DNA of 64,000 nt from the NCBI GenBank assembly GCA_964536015.1, contig CAZHVS010000001.1, forward strand, positions 310,001 to 374,000, in the 5' to 3' direction. The stretch comes from CAZHVS01 sp964536015. Lineage in GTDB: Bacteria > Bacteroidota > Ignavibacteria > Ignavibacteriales > Ignavibacteriaceae. Made by a program: the position numbers and the translations under genes. Each line of letters starts with the position of its first letter. Position 1 is the first letter of the stretch. The notes under the pieces are model-generated. The model was not told where the DNA came from. It ran no database searches and saw nothing but the letters and a program-made list of their open reading frames with translations. Positions 9,599-18,700 of this stretch are shown here, piece after piece.

Positions 9599-11494
9599 AT
9601 GTCAAAATTTTTTTATTTCTTTTTCATTTTATTCTCTATTGAATTAATTCCTCAATCACTGCAGGAATTACGCGGTGTATGGATTACAAATGTCGATAGT
9701 TATGTTTTATCCAGCGACCAAAATATTACAGAAGCAATGGATTTCTTAGCTAGCAGAGGTTTCAATGTAGTTTTTCCGGTTGTATGGAATAAAGGTTATA
9801 CTTGCTATCCAAGTACAATAATGGAGAATCTATTTCAAAAACCTATAGATCCAAAATATGTTGGACGTGACCCATTAAAAAGATTAATTATAGAAGCCCA
9901 TCGTAATGGTATAGAAGTGATTCCATGGTTTGAATATGGATTTTCTCCAAACTATGCATATAATTCCAAAGATAGCGGTCATATTATCAAACGTTTTCCA
10001 ACTTGGCTTCTTAAAGATAAATACGGAAAATTTGCAATCAAAAATTATGATACAACCGGTTTTATCTGGATGTCAGGAATAAATCCTGATGTTCAGAATT
10101 TTATGATTTCACTTATTACAGAAGTAATTGATCGTTATGATATTGATGGAATCCAGGGAGATGATAGATTGCCAGCTATGCCGATTGAAGGCGGATATGA
10201 CTCGACAACGGTTGCTATTTATAAATCAGAAAACAATGGGAATAACCCTCCTTCTAATGAATATGATTTAACATGGAAAAGCTGGCGTGCAAAAAAACTA
10301 AATAACTTTTTCTGGAGGTTGAGGGATTCTGTTAAATCTCGCTTCAATTATTTACTCGTTTCTTCTGCACCCAGTGTCTACCCCTGGGGCTATGATAATT
10401 ATTTACAGGATTCTAAAACGTGGGTTGATTCCGGTATCGTTGATAATTTTATTCCACAATTATACCGCTATAATATTTCTCAATACACAACAGAATTAAA
10501 TACAGCTTTGAATTATGTACCGACATCTAAAAAAAATATTTTCTTTGCTGGTGTGCTTGCAAAGGTTGGAACGTATGTCATTCCTGTTGATTTTCTGTTA
10601 CAGACAGTAGCTTTAAACAGAAGTAAAAATGTTAAAGGTGAAACTTATTTTTTTTATGAAGCATTTAGAAGCGAGAGTAATAAAAGAGCAGACACTTTAA
10701 GAACCACATATTATAATCAGAATGCTTTACTTCCATATAGAAATGGAAATTTGTTTAGACCTCAGGCAACTATATTAAATGAAGATGAAAACGGAATTTC
10801 GACTGTTGGTAATTGGACACAGATTTCTGCTATTGGTTATCGTCCCAATATTTTGATAGCAAGTGATTCGAATTTTGCTTCTATTACTTATACCATGAAT
10901 ATTCCCTTCGATGCATGGTTTAGCGTATATACATATTTGATTCCAAATTATATTTTTTCTTCAAACGCAAATTATAAACTATACTCAGGAAATGATTCCT
11001 CATCTGTCATAATCAATCAACAATTAAGTTCAAATAATGGCTGGACAAAAGTTGGAGATGTATATTTAACAAGAGGATTGAAAAAAGTAATGACTCTTGA
11101 TAATTCATTAGTTGAAGCTGGCAAATATATAATGGCTGATGCAACAATGATTATGATTAATCGTAAACTTTCTCCCAATGTATTTGTTACAGATGTGAAA
11201 GAAGATAATTTTAGTAATAATTTAATTCCTTCAAAACAGGAATTATTTCAGAATTTTCCAAATCCATTTAATCCTGTTACTAAAATAAAATTTAGCATTG
11301 CACGAACTGAGAATGTACAATTAAAAGTTTATAATCTATTAGGGAAAGAAGTTAGAATTTTATTAAATGAGATTAAAAATCCAGGTGTGTACGAAGTTGA
11401 ATTTGAAGCTAATAATCTCTCGAACGGAATATATTTTTATCAATTGATTACATCTGAAGAAGTAATTTCTAAAAAAATGATTTTGCTGAAATGA
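9599..11494 (+). CDS. GHL10-type glycoside hydrolase with golvesin-like domain and T9SS tail
   Basis: A 631-residue exported enzyme. The first 350 residues after the signal peptide form a GHL10 barrel clearly paralogous to the previous gene (RGVWITNVDSYVL, VVWNKGYT, GIQGDDRLPAMP, SSAPSVYPW, IPQLYRYN). Residues about 395-530 resemble the golvesin/xanthan-lyase type beta-sandwich: GNWTQIS, then IINQQLSSNNGWTKVGD, ending with the ADA motif (MADATMIMI), often thought to bind carbohydrate. The last 80 residues are a T9SS type-A sorting domain: FPNPFNPVTKIKF, LKVYNLLGKEV, LSNGIYFYQL, SKKMILLK. The product should therefore be secreted or attached to the cell surface. It is the last gene of the operon and is followed directly by a terminator hairpin. 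Confidence 0.85.
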   Translation: MSKFFYFFFILFSIELIPQSLQELRGVWITNVDSYVLSSDQNITEAMDFLASRGFNVVFPVVWNKGYTCYPSTIMENLFQKPIDPKYVGRDPLKRLIIEAHRNGIEVIPWFEYGFSPNYAYNSKDSGHIIKRFPTWLLKDKYGKFAIKNYDTTGFIWMSGINPDVQNFMISLITEVIDRYDIDGIQGDDRLPAMPIEGGYDSTTVAIYKSENNGNNPPSNEYDLTWKSWRAKKLNNFFWRLRDSVKSRFNYLLVSSAPSVYPWGYDNYLQDSKTWVDSGIVDNFIPQLYRYNISQYTTELNTALNYVPTSKKNIFFAGVLAKVGTYVIPVDFLLQTVALNRSKNVKGETYFFYEAFRSESNKRADTLRTTYYNQNALLPYRNGNLFRPQATILNEDENGISTVGNWTQISAIGYRPNILIASDSNFASITYTMNIPFDAWFSVYTYLIPNYIFSSNANYKLYSGNDSSSVIINQQLSSNNGWTKVGDVYLTRGLKKVMTLDNSLVEAGKYIMADATMIMINRKLSPNVFVTDVKEDNFSNNLIPSKQELFQNFPNPFNPVTKIKFSIARTENVQLKVYNLLGKEVRILLNEIKNPGVYEVEFEANNLSNGIYFYQLITSEEVISKKMILLK

Positions 11495-11498
11495 GTAT

Positions 11499-11535
11499 AA
11501 AAAAAGAGACGCTTAATATTTACGTCTCTTTTTTC
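11499..11535. terminator. Bidirectional Rho-independent terminator between convergent genes
   Basis: The arm AAAAAAAGAGACG (11499-11511) pairs with CGTCTCTTTTTT (11523-11534) across an 11-base AT-rich loop. The A-run on one side and T-run on the other make it usable from both strands. It lies just after the stop of the operon gene ending at 11494 and just before the stop of the convergent gene at 11539. Confidence 0.85.
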
Positions 11536-11538
11536 TTT

Positions 11539-13350
11539 TTATTTGGTTAAAATCATCTTCTTTGTTTGTATATAATTACCCGCGATTAATCTATAGAAAT
11601 AAATTCCACTGCTTAGATTATAAAAATCACCATTGAAAGCAATCGAAAAATATCCAGGATTTTTTACCGTATTATTAATTAATGTAGCTACTTCATTTCC
11701 CATAACATCAAAGACTTTAAGTGTAACGTTTGTACGATATGGAATTTCGAAACTAATTGTTGTCGAAGGATTAAAAGGATTTGGATAATTCTGTTCTAAT
11801 TTAAAATTGTTGGGTGCATTTGCAAAATCATTTATAGCTACAGGATAAAACGAATAAATTGCTGGTTGACTTTCATTATGTAAACGATCAACGGCAGTCA
11901 CTCCATAGATGAAGTTTTGATTTAACATTCCACTAATATTATCAGTGTATTTTGTAGTATCGTTTGCATAAATAACTTTAATAAATCTTGGATCTTCAAA
12001 ATTTACTGAATCAGGATGGTTGAACCTGTAAACAACAAAATATTTGGCACTGTCACCATCGACTGCGGCTGCAGGTTTATTCCATGTTAATGTTATTGTC
12101 TTCGCTGTTGTATCTTTTATTGCAACAAGATTTATTGGTTTGTTTGGTGGAATTGAATCTTTCCACGGCATGGTCGGTATAAGTGCCGGGTATTTATAAA
12201 AATTATTTCTTAAAGAATCTCGGAATCCACCAAGATTATTTGTGATTGATTTTGAAGAAAAATAGATACTGCCCTTGACTTGTGAATAAGTTCTATTAAG
12301 TCTTATCTGGTTTGGCATTTCAGAATAGTTTGACCAAGCACCACTGTTGCCAATTCGGTAAGCTGCCTGACCAACATAAAAATGTCTTTGAAAACTATTT
12401 GACGACCACCATGGGACAAGAACTGCATAATCAGCCACTGAATAACCGATATTCCAGTAAATTTGTGGAGTGATATAATCAATCCATCCTAGTTGTACCC
12501 ATCTTCTTGAATCGGCATAAATAGCGCTGAAAGATTCAAGACCACTTGTATTACTTCCGAGTGGATCTGATGAAGAATTTTTCCAAATCCCAAAAGGACT
12601 TATTCCAAATTTAACATAGGGTTTATAGTACTTGATACTATCTCTCAGCATTGTAATAAGAGTATTTACGTTTGCTCGTCTCCAATCAGCTTTATTTGAA
12701 AAACCGCCGCCGTATAATCTCCATGACATACTATCCTGAACTGTAATTCCCTCATAAGGATAAAAGTAATCGTCAAAGTGAACGGCATCAATATCATATC
12801 TTTTTACGACATCAAGTATAACGCTTATTACATAATTCCGTGCAGCGGGAATTCCCGGGTCTAACATTTTATAAGGAGTCCCAAATTGCATATGCCACTC
12901 GGGATGAGTTTTGGAAATATGAGAATTAGATACACTACTTGAAGAACTAACTACTGAACGGTAAGGATTGAACCAGGCATGCAATTCCATTCCTCTTTTA
13001 TGAGCTTCATCAATCGCAAAAGATAATGGATCATAAATTGGATTTGGAGCTGTTCCCTGAGTGCCGGTTAACCACTGACTCCAGGGCTCAATGTTGCTAA
13101 TATAAAATGCATCACAGCTTGGACGAATCTGAAATATTATGGCATTCATTCCACTATTTTTATGAGAATTAAGAATATTAATAATCTCAGTTCTCTGTTG
13201 CGCAGGAGTTAATGTAGTTGTCGAGGGCCAATCTATATTAGTAACAGTTGCAACCCAGGCAGCTCTGAATTCCCTTTTGGGGGGAATTGTCTGAGCGATT
13301 ATAATTGTCGAGAATAAAAAATAGGTTAATAATTTTAATTTCATAAACAT
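11539..13350 (-). CDS. GHL10-type glycoside hydrolase with FN3 domain and T9SS tail
   Basis: A 603-residue secreted enzyme; ATGs at 13350 and 13344 are both possible. After the signal peptide (ending IIIAQ) comes a GHL10 barrel, residues about 25-395, of the classical YngK type: REFRAAWVATVTNIDWPS, IFQIRPSCDAFY, GMELHAWFNPYR, VHFDDYFYPYEG, GISPFGIWKN, DYITPQIYW. Residues about 400-500 are a fibronectin-III sandwich (PPNKPINLVAIKD ... YGVTAVDRLHNES). The last 85 residues are a T9SS sorting domain with NYPNPFNPSTTISFEI, SSGIYFYRLIAG and TKKMILTK. It differs from the two tandem GHL10 genes it faces, which have GIQGDDR where this one has VHFDDYF, so it is a separate subfamily, not a recent copy. 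Confidence 0.88.
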   Translation of the reverse strand: MFMKLKLLTYFLFSTIIIAQTIPPKREFRAAWVATVTNIDWPSTTTLTPAQQRTEIINILNSHKNSGMNAIIFQIRPSCDAFYISNIEPWSQWLTGTQGTAPNPIYDPLSFAIDEAHKRGMELHAWFNPYRSVVSSSSSVSNSHISKTHPEWHMQFGTPYKMLDPGIPAARNYVISVILDVVKRYDIDAVHFDDYFYPYEGITVQDSMSWRLYGGGFSNKADWRRANVNTLITMLRDSIKYYKPYVKFGISPFGIWKNSSSDPLGSNTSGLESFSAIYADSRRWVQLGWIDYITPQIYWNIGYSVADYAVLVPWWSSNSFQRHFYVGQAAYRIGNSGAWSNYSEMPNQIRLNRTYSQVKGSIYFSSKSITNNLGGFRDSLRNNFYKYPALIPTMPWKDSIPPNKPINLVAIKDTTAKTITLTWNKPAAAVDGDSAKYFVVYRFNHPDSVNFEDPRFIKVIYANDTTKYTDNISGMLNQNFIYGVTAVDRLHNESQPAIYSFYPVAINDFANAPNNFKLEQNYPNPFNPSTTISFEIPYRTNVTLKVFDVMGNEVATLINNTVKNPGYFSIAFNGDFYNLSSGIYFYRLIAGNYIQTKKMILTK

Positions 13351-13497
13351 TTTGTTTTTTTGATGTGCAAGTTAAAGTTATAAGCAAAGTAATACAATAG
13401 ATAATCGATTTATTAATTTATATTCTTTAGGGAGGATTTATTTTATCCAAAAATTTTCTTATGTTTTAATCAGTTAATATAAGGAGTTTAATTTTTT

Positions 13498-14001
13498 ATG
13501 AATGATGCAGAAAAATGGATTCAGCGACTTGATCTTAAACCTCATCCGGAGGGAGGTTTCTTTAAAGAAATTTATCGAAGTGAAGAAATGATTTTTAGTC
13601 TTGGTCTTCCGAAACGATTTAAACAATCGCGTTGTTTTTCAACTTCAATTTATTATTTATTGAAAGGAGAGCAAATTTCTCTTTTTCATAGGTTAAAATC
13701 AGATGAGATATGGCACTTTTATGCTGGTTCTTCTTTGACTATTCACATAATCAATTCTAAAGGAAAATTATCATCATATAATTTGGGAAATAATCCTGAG
13801 TCAAACCACTTTCCCCAAGTGGTTATTCCTCATCAAAACTGGTTTGCAGCAGAAGTTGATGATAAAAATTCATATACACTTGTTGGTTGCACGGTAGCGC
13901 CAGGTTTCGATTTTTCTGATTTTGAACTTGGAAAAAAAAGTAAATTAATTCAACTTTTCCCCGATTATAAAGATATAATTGAACGATTTTCTAAAGATTA
14001 A
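13498..14001 (+). CDS. DUF985 cupin-fold protein
   Basis: A 167-residue cytoplasmic protein of the DUF985/RmlC-like cupin family. The family opener is present near the N-terminus (LDLKPHPEGGFFKEIYRS), followed by STSIYYLLKGEQISLFHRL, DEIWHFYAGSSLTIHI and, late in the protein, VGCTVAPGFDFSDFEL, all typical positions of the cupin barrel. Members are small single-domain proteins of roughly this length with no settled reaction; some have been linked to sugar or metal chemistry. A TAAGGAG ribosome binding site precedes the ATG by about 11 bases. It is followed 9 bases later by the histidine kinase at 14011, so the pair may be cotranscribed. Confidence 0.85.
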   Translation: MNDAEKWIQRLDLKPHPEGGFFKEIYRSEEMIFSLGLPKRFKQSRCFSTSIYYLLKGEQISLFHRLKSDEIWHFYAGSSLTIHIINSKGKLSSYNLGNNPESNHFPQVVIPHQNWFAAEVDDKNSYTLVGCTVAPGFDFSDFELGKKSKLIQLFPDYKDIIERFSKD

Positions 14002-14010
14002 GTAAGACCT

Positions 14011-15768
14011 TTGAAATACAAAATTTTTAATAGGATTCAGAACAGGTTAATAATTCTTATTATTGGTCTGTTGATGATTTTTGCTTTTGCCCTTTTTTTA
14101 TTAAGGCAAACTGAAAGACAAAAGTTTGAATTATTAATAAAAGAGCAACAAAGTTCAAAAGAAATACTTATTAAAAATATTTTGAATTTGATGGGAAAAA
14201 ATTTAGAATCTTGGGCTTTCAATGACACTTATTGGGACGAAATGGTTAATTGCGTTGAGAAAGCTGATACTGTTTGGGGAGACCAGGTGATAGCTTCAGC
14301 AATTCCAACATATAATGCACATGCTGCATGGATTTATAGCACTGCTTTTAATTTAGTTTATAGTTACAATACAATCGGAAAATCCTTTGAAAAACATATT
14401 CCGCTTTCCAAAGAAAATTTATCTGATTTAATCTCTAAAAATAATTTTAGTCATTTCTTTATTTATACTTCAACCGGTTTGATGGAAATAAGAGGAGCTC
14501 CAATACAACCAAGTTTTGATATTCAAAGAAGAACTAATCCAAGGGGCTTCTTTTTTGTTGGTAGACTTTGGAGTAAAGAATATTTAGATCAATTATCAGT
14601 TGTTACTTCAAGCCGTGTAGAATTGAGTAATTTGAATTTAGTTGATAAAGAAAAAAATGAATATAGTATTGTTGTAAAGGAAATCTTAAAGGACTGGAAG
14701 GGAAATCCTTTAACTTATATTATTTTTAGAAGTGAATCAGTTTTGCTAAAAGAACCATTTTCAGCTTTGAATAAGCAGACTACTATTGGGTTAATTTTTG
14801 GGATAACAATTATTGCTGTAATATCTGCATTCCTTTTTTACCTCGTATCAAATCCACTTAGTAACATTGCTAAAAGTCTGGAAACTGAAGATTCCAAATT
14901 CATAAAGAAGCTTTTAAAAAATAAAACTGAGTTTGGAAAAATTGCTCATTTGATAGAGCATTTTTTTAAACAAAAACTTGAACTATCTAATGAAATTATT
15001 GAAAGAAAAAAGATTGAAGATGAAATAAGACGATACATTGATGAACTAAAAGAATTAAATGCAAGTAAAGATAAATTCTTTTCAATAATTGCTCATGATC
15101 TAAAAAGCCCCTTTATGGCTTTACTGGGGATTACACAATTACTTTCTGAGGATTTTGAAAATCTCTCTAATGAAGAATTAAAAAGATTTATTGAAGTACT
15201 GAGAACAGATACAAGAGAAATTTTTAATTTAATTTTGAATCTTTTAGATTGGTCAAGACTGCAATCAGGACGAATGGAGTATAATCCATCTTCATTTTAT
15301 TTAAAAGATTTGATTGAACAGGTAATTAATTTATTAAAAAGCCTTGCACTTAAAAAACATATTTCATTCATAGTTTCAATTAAAGACTGTACTAGTGTTG
15401 TCGCTGATAGAAATATGATTCTTTCTGTAGTCCAAAATCTTGTAACCAATGCAATTAAGTTTACACCAAAAAACGGAAAAATAGAAATTATCGGTGAGTG
15501 TGATGAACCTTTTATTAAAGTAACTATCAAAGATAATGGTGTTGGAATTCCGACTTCAAATCTTGAAAAAATATTTCAGATTGAATCTGAAGTAACTACA
15601 AAAGGAACTGAAGGAGAAAAGGGAACAGGGCTTGGTTTATTAATTTGTAAAGATATGATCGAAAGAAATGGCGGAAAGATTTGGGTAGAGTCAGAAGTAA
15701 ATAAAGGCACTTCCTTCTATTTTACATTAAGGATGGCAAAGAATAAAAAAATAACTAGGGAAATCTGA
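14011..15768 (+). CDS. Membrane histidine kinase with CHASE4 sensor domain
   Basis: A 585-residue sensor kinase starting with TTG at 14011; the next ATG falls inside the first membrane helix, so TTG is preferred. Layout: TM1 about residues 12-31, an extracytoplasmic CHASE4-like domain about 50-240 (LESWAFNDTYWDEM, then AAWIYSTAFNLVYSYN), TM2 about 257-279, a linker coil, HisKA with phospho-accepting H362 in FSIIAHDLKSPF, and a complete HATPase with N-box QNLVTNAIKFTP, DNGVGIP and GTGLGLLICKDM. All catalytic boxes are intact. No response regulator lies next to it, so it is an orphan kinase. Its ATPase tail closely resembles that of the TPR kinase at 57622. The stop codon is one base from the stop of the convergent gene at 15770. 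Confidence 0.9.
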   Translation: MKYKIFNRIQNRLIILIIGLLMIFAFALFLLRQTERQKFELLIKEQQSSKEILIKNILNLMGKNLESWAFNDTYWDEMVNCVEKADTVWGDQVIASAIPTYNAHAAWIYSTAFNLVYSYNTIGKSFEKHIPLSKENLSDLISKNNFSHFFIYTSTGLMEIRGAPIQPSFDIQRRTNPRGFFFVGRLWSKEYLDQLSVVTSSRVELSNLNLVDKEKNEYSIVVKEILKDWKGNPLTYIIFRSESVLLKEPFSALNKQTTIGLIFGITIIAVISAFLFYLVSNPLSNIAKSLETEDSKFIKKLLKNKTEFGKIAHLIEHFFKQKLELSNEIIERKKIEDEIRRYIDELKELNASKDKFFSIIAHDLKSPFMALLGITQLLSEDFENLSNEELKRFIEVLRTDTREIFNLILNLLDWSRLQSGRMEYNPSSFYLKDLIEQVINLLKSLALKKHISFIVSIKDCTSVVADRNMILSVVQNLVTNAIKFTPKNGKIEIIGECDEPFIKVTIKDNGVGIPTSNLEKIFQIESEVTTKGTEGEKGTGLGLLICKDMIERNGGKIWVESEVNKGTSFYFTLRMAKNKKITREI

Positions 15769-15769
15769 T

Positions 15770-18700
15770 TTAATAAGTTTCAGGATTTATTTTTTGTACA
15801 TCTTCAAAAGTAATTGTTGTTAAATCATCATCACTTAAATTTGAAAGTGTCAGTATTCTTTCTTCCTGATTTCCAATTGCTTTCATTAACATATTTCTAA
15901 CTGTTCTAGCATTTCCGAAATTTTGATCTCTCGTTTTATATAATTCAGAAAAAATTTCTAGAAAGAGTTGAATTGCACCTTCATCAAGTTTATAACCATT
16001 CTGTGTACTCATTACAGAAGCAATTTCTAACATCTGTCGTGGTGTGTAGTCTTCAAATGAAAAATAATTTGTAAAACGTGATTGTAAACCGGGGTTGCTT
16101 TCTAGGAATTCTTTCATCTCATTTGTATAACCTGCCACAATTACAACAAGTTGATCTCTGAAGTCTTCCATTCTTTTAAGAAGTGTATCGATTGCTTCTT
16201 GTCCAAAATCATTTGAACCGCGCGAGAGTGTATAAGCTTCATCAATAAATAATGTTCCACCTAAAGCCTGTTCAATAACTGAATCAGTTTTTTTAGCGGT
16301 TTGTCCCTGATAACCTGCAACCAGAGCAGACCTATCAACTTCAACTAAATGCCCTTTTTGTAATAACCCCATTTCTTTGTAGATTTTGCTAAGTAATCTT
16401 GCAACGGTAGTTTTACCTGTTCCTGGATTTCCAAGAAAAACAGCGTGTAAATTTTTTGACAATACTTTTAGTCCACGTTCCTCTCTTAGTTTAGCAACCT
16501 TTAGCCCGCTGATTAATTTTTCAACTGATTTCTTAACAGAATCCAATCCTGTTAAATCATTCAATTCCTGTAGATAATTATCCAATAACTCTTTATTTCC
16601 TTCTACTTTGACTATCTTTCTCTCTTTCTTTGTAGTTACTATAGAACGAATATCTTCAAGTTTAACATATTTTAATATTTCTTCGGTTCGTTCATTTTGT
16701 GGAATATCCACTAATCTTAGCAGTTGATTTCTTGCTGCTGTATCAACTGTATTTCTTACAAGTCGCGCATTTCCAAAAGTTTTATCGCGGGTTCTGTAAA
16801 TTTCATTATAATGTTGAGATAATTTTTGTTTAGCTTCATTGTCCAATTCAAGTTTTTTCTCACGAAGTAATCTTTCTGTAATCAACATTAATTCATCAGG
16901 AGTGTAATCTTCAAACGTTATAAACTTTGTAAATCTTGACTGCATTCCCGGATTGCTATCTAGAAAATCTTTCATTTCATCTGTGTAACCAGCAGCAATG
17001 CAGATGAATTTCCCACGATCATCTTCCATTCTTTTTAGAAGTGTGTCAATCGCTTCTTTTCCGAAATCAGAAGCGCCGCCTTCACCCTTTTTTACAAGTG
17101 CGTATGCTTCATCAATAAACAAAGTACCACCTAGAGATTGATTAATTAGTTCAGTAGTTTTTTCAGCAGTTTTACCAACATAACTGGCAACAAGACTTTG
17201 TCTATCTGCTTCAATAAGGTGTCCTTTGGGAAGTATTCCAAGTGCAGAATATATCTGGCTGAATAAACGTGCAACAGTAGTTTTACCTGTCCCCGGATTA
17301 CCAAGAAAAACAACATGATCAGAAAATTTATTTTTTAAATCTTCTCCCTGTTCAACATAAAAACGAGCAAGTTTTACAAGTTCATTTATTTCTTTTTTTA
17401 CTGAGGTCATTCCTGTTAAACTATTAAGTTTATCGAGAGCAATCTTTAGATTTTCTTCATCAATATTTAATGAGAAATTTTTTCCATCAGAATGTTTTGT
17501 AAGGATTTCAATATCGTCTTTTGTTATTGTAGTAAGTGCTTCTTTGGTTCTTTCATTTTCTTTTAATTTTAGATATCGTTTCCCAAGACTCATCTTAGCT
17601 TCATTAAAGATGTTTCTTACCGTTCTTGCATTGCCAAATGACTTGTCTCTTTTACGATAAAGATTTGTAAATTCTTTTTTTAGTATCTCTGTTGCTTCGT
17701 TATTAATATTATAATCTTCTTTAGCAGCCATTTGTTTGAAGATATCAATCATCTCATCAGGTGTGTAATCTTCAAAATTAAAGAAATGAGTAAAGCGCGA
17801 TTTCATCCCGGGATTTGATTCAAGGAATGCTTGCATTTCATCCGGGTAACCTGCAGCTATTACTGCAAATTGTCCCGCTTTATCTTCCATTCTCTTTAAT
17901 AGCGTATCAATGGCTTCCTGTCCAAAATCCTGTCCGCCTCCTTTTTTTACAAGCGTGTATGCTTCATCGACAAAAAGCAAGCCGCCGATAGCATCATTTA
18001 TTATTTTTTCAGTTTTTTGTGCTGTCTCACCAATATACTGCCCAACCAATCCAGCTCTGTCTGTTTCAACTACATGACCTTTTTCAAGTAAACCCATTGC
18101 TTTAAAAATTTTTCCGAGTAATCTTGCAACAGTTGTTTTTCCAGTTCCGGGATTACCAAGAAATACTGAGTTAATTGACAAACCTTCCTGTGTTTTCAAT
18201 CCAAGTTTTTGTCGTTCTTTTATGAAATTAAGATAATCGACAAAATCTCGCATCGCTTGTTTAACAGAATTCAACCCTGTAAATGAATCAAGATTTTTTA
18301 GTAATGATTCCAATGATTCTTCTGGTTCTTCTGCTTGTTCTTGAACTGTTTGTTTTTCTTCTCTTTCACGACTTACAACTTCACCAGCAGAAGAAGTATC
18401 AACATCTTCAAAATTCTGTAATTCATTTTGCCCGATTAAAAACCATCTTTCACAGATTTTTTCTTCAAGCATATAAATATCAACACGTCCTTGTCCTCTT
18501 TTCCAGAAACCAGGTGTATCAGTTCCCCAGCTTTGAACAAATGAAACGGTACTCCATGTTTTATCAAACGTTAACGCAAAATTATGTCTTCCTACCTCTT
18601 TGTCATTTAAGTACCAAACAGCAGTTCCTTCGCCAACCCAATTATCAATTGTATATCGTGGATTAACCACAATTACTTCGACTCCGATATAACCTGTTTT

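Noticed and set aside
18283..18666. 127-codon frame opposite the AAA+ gene
   Set aside because: It lies wholly within the unassigned domain of the AAA+ gene, has no ribosome binding site and no recognisable domain.
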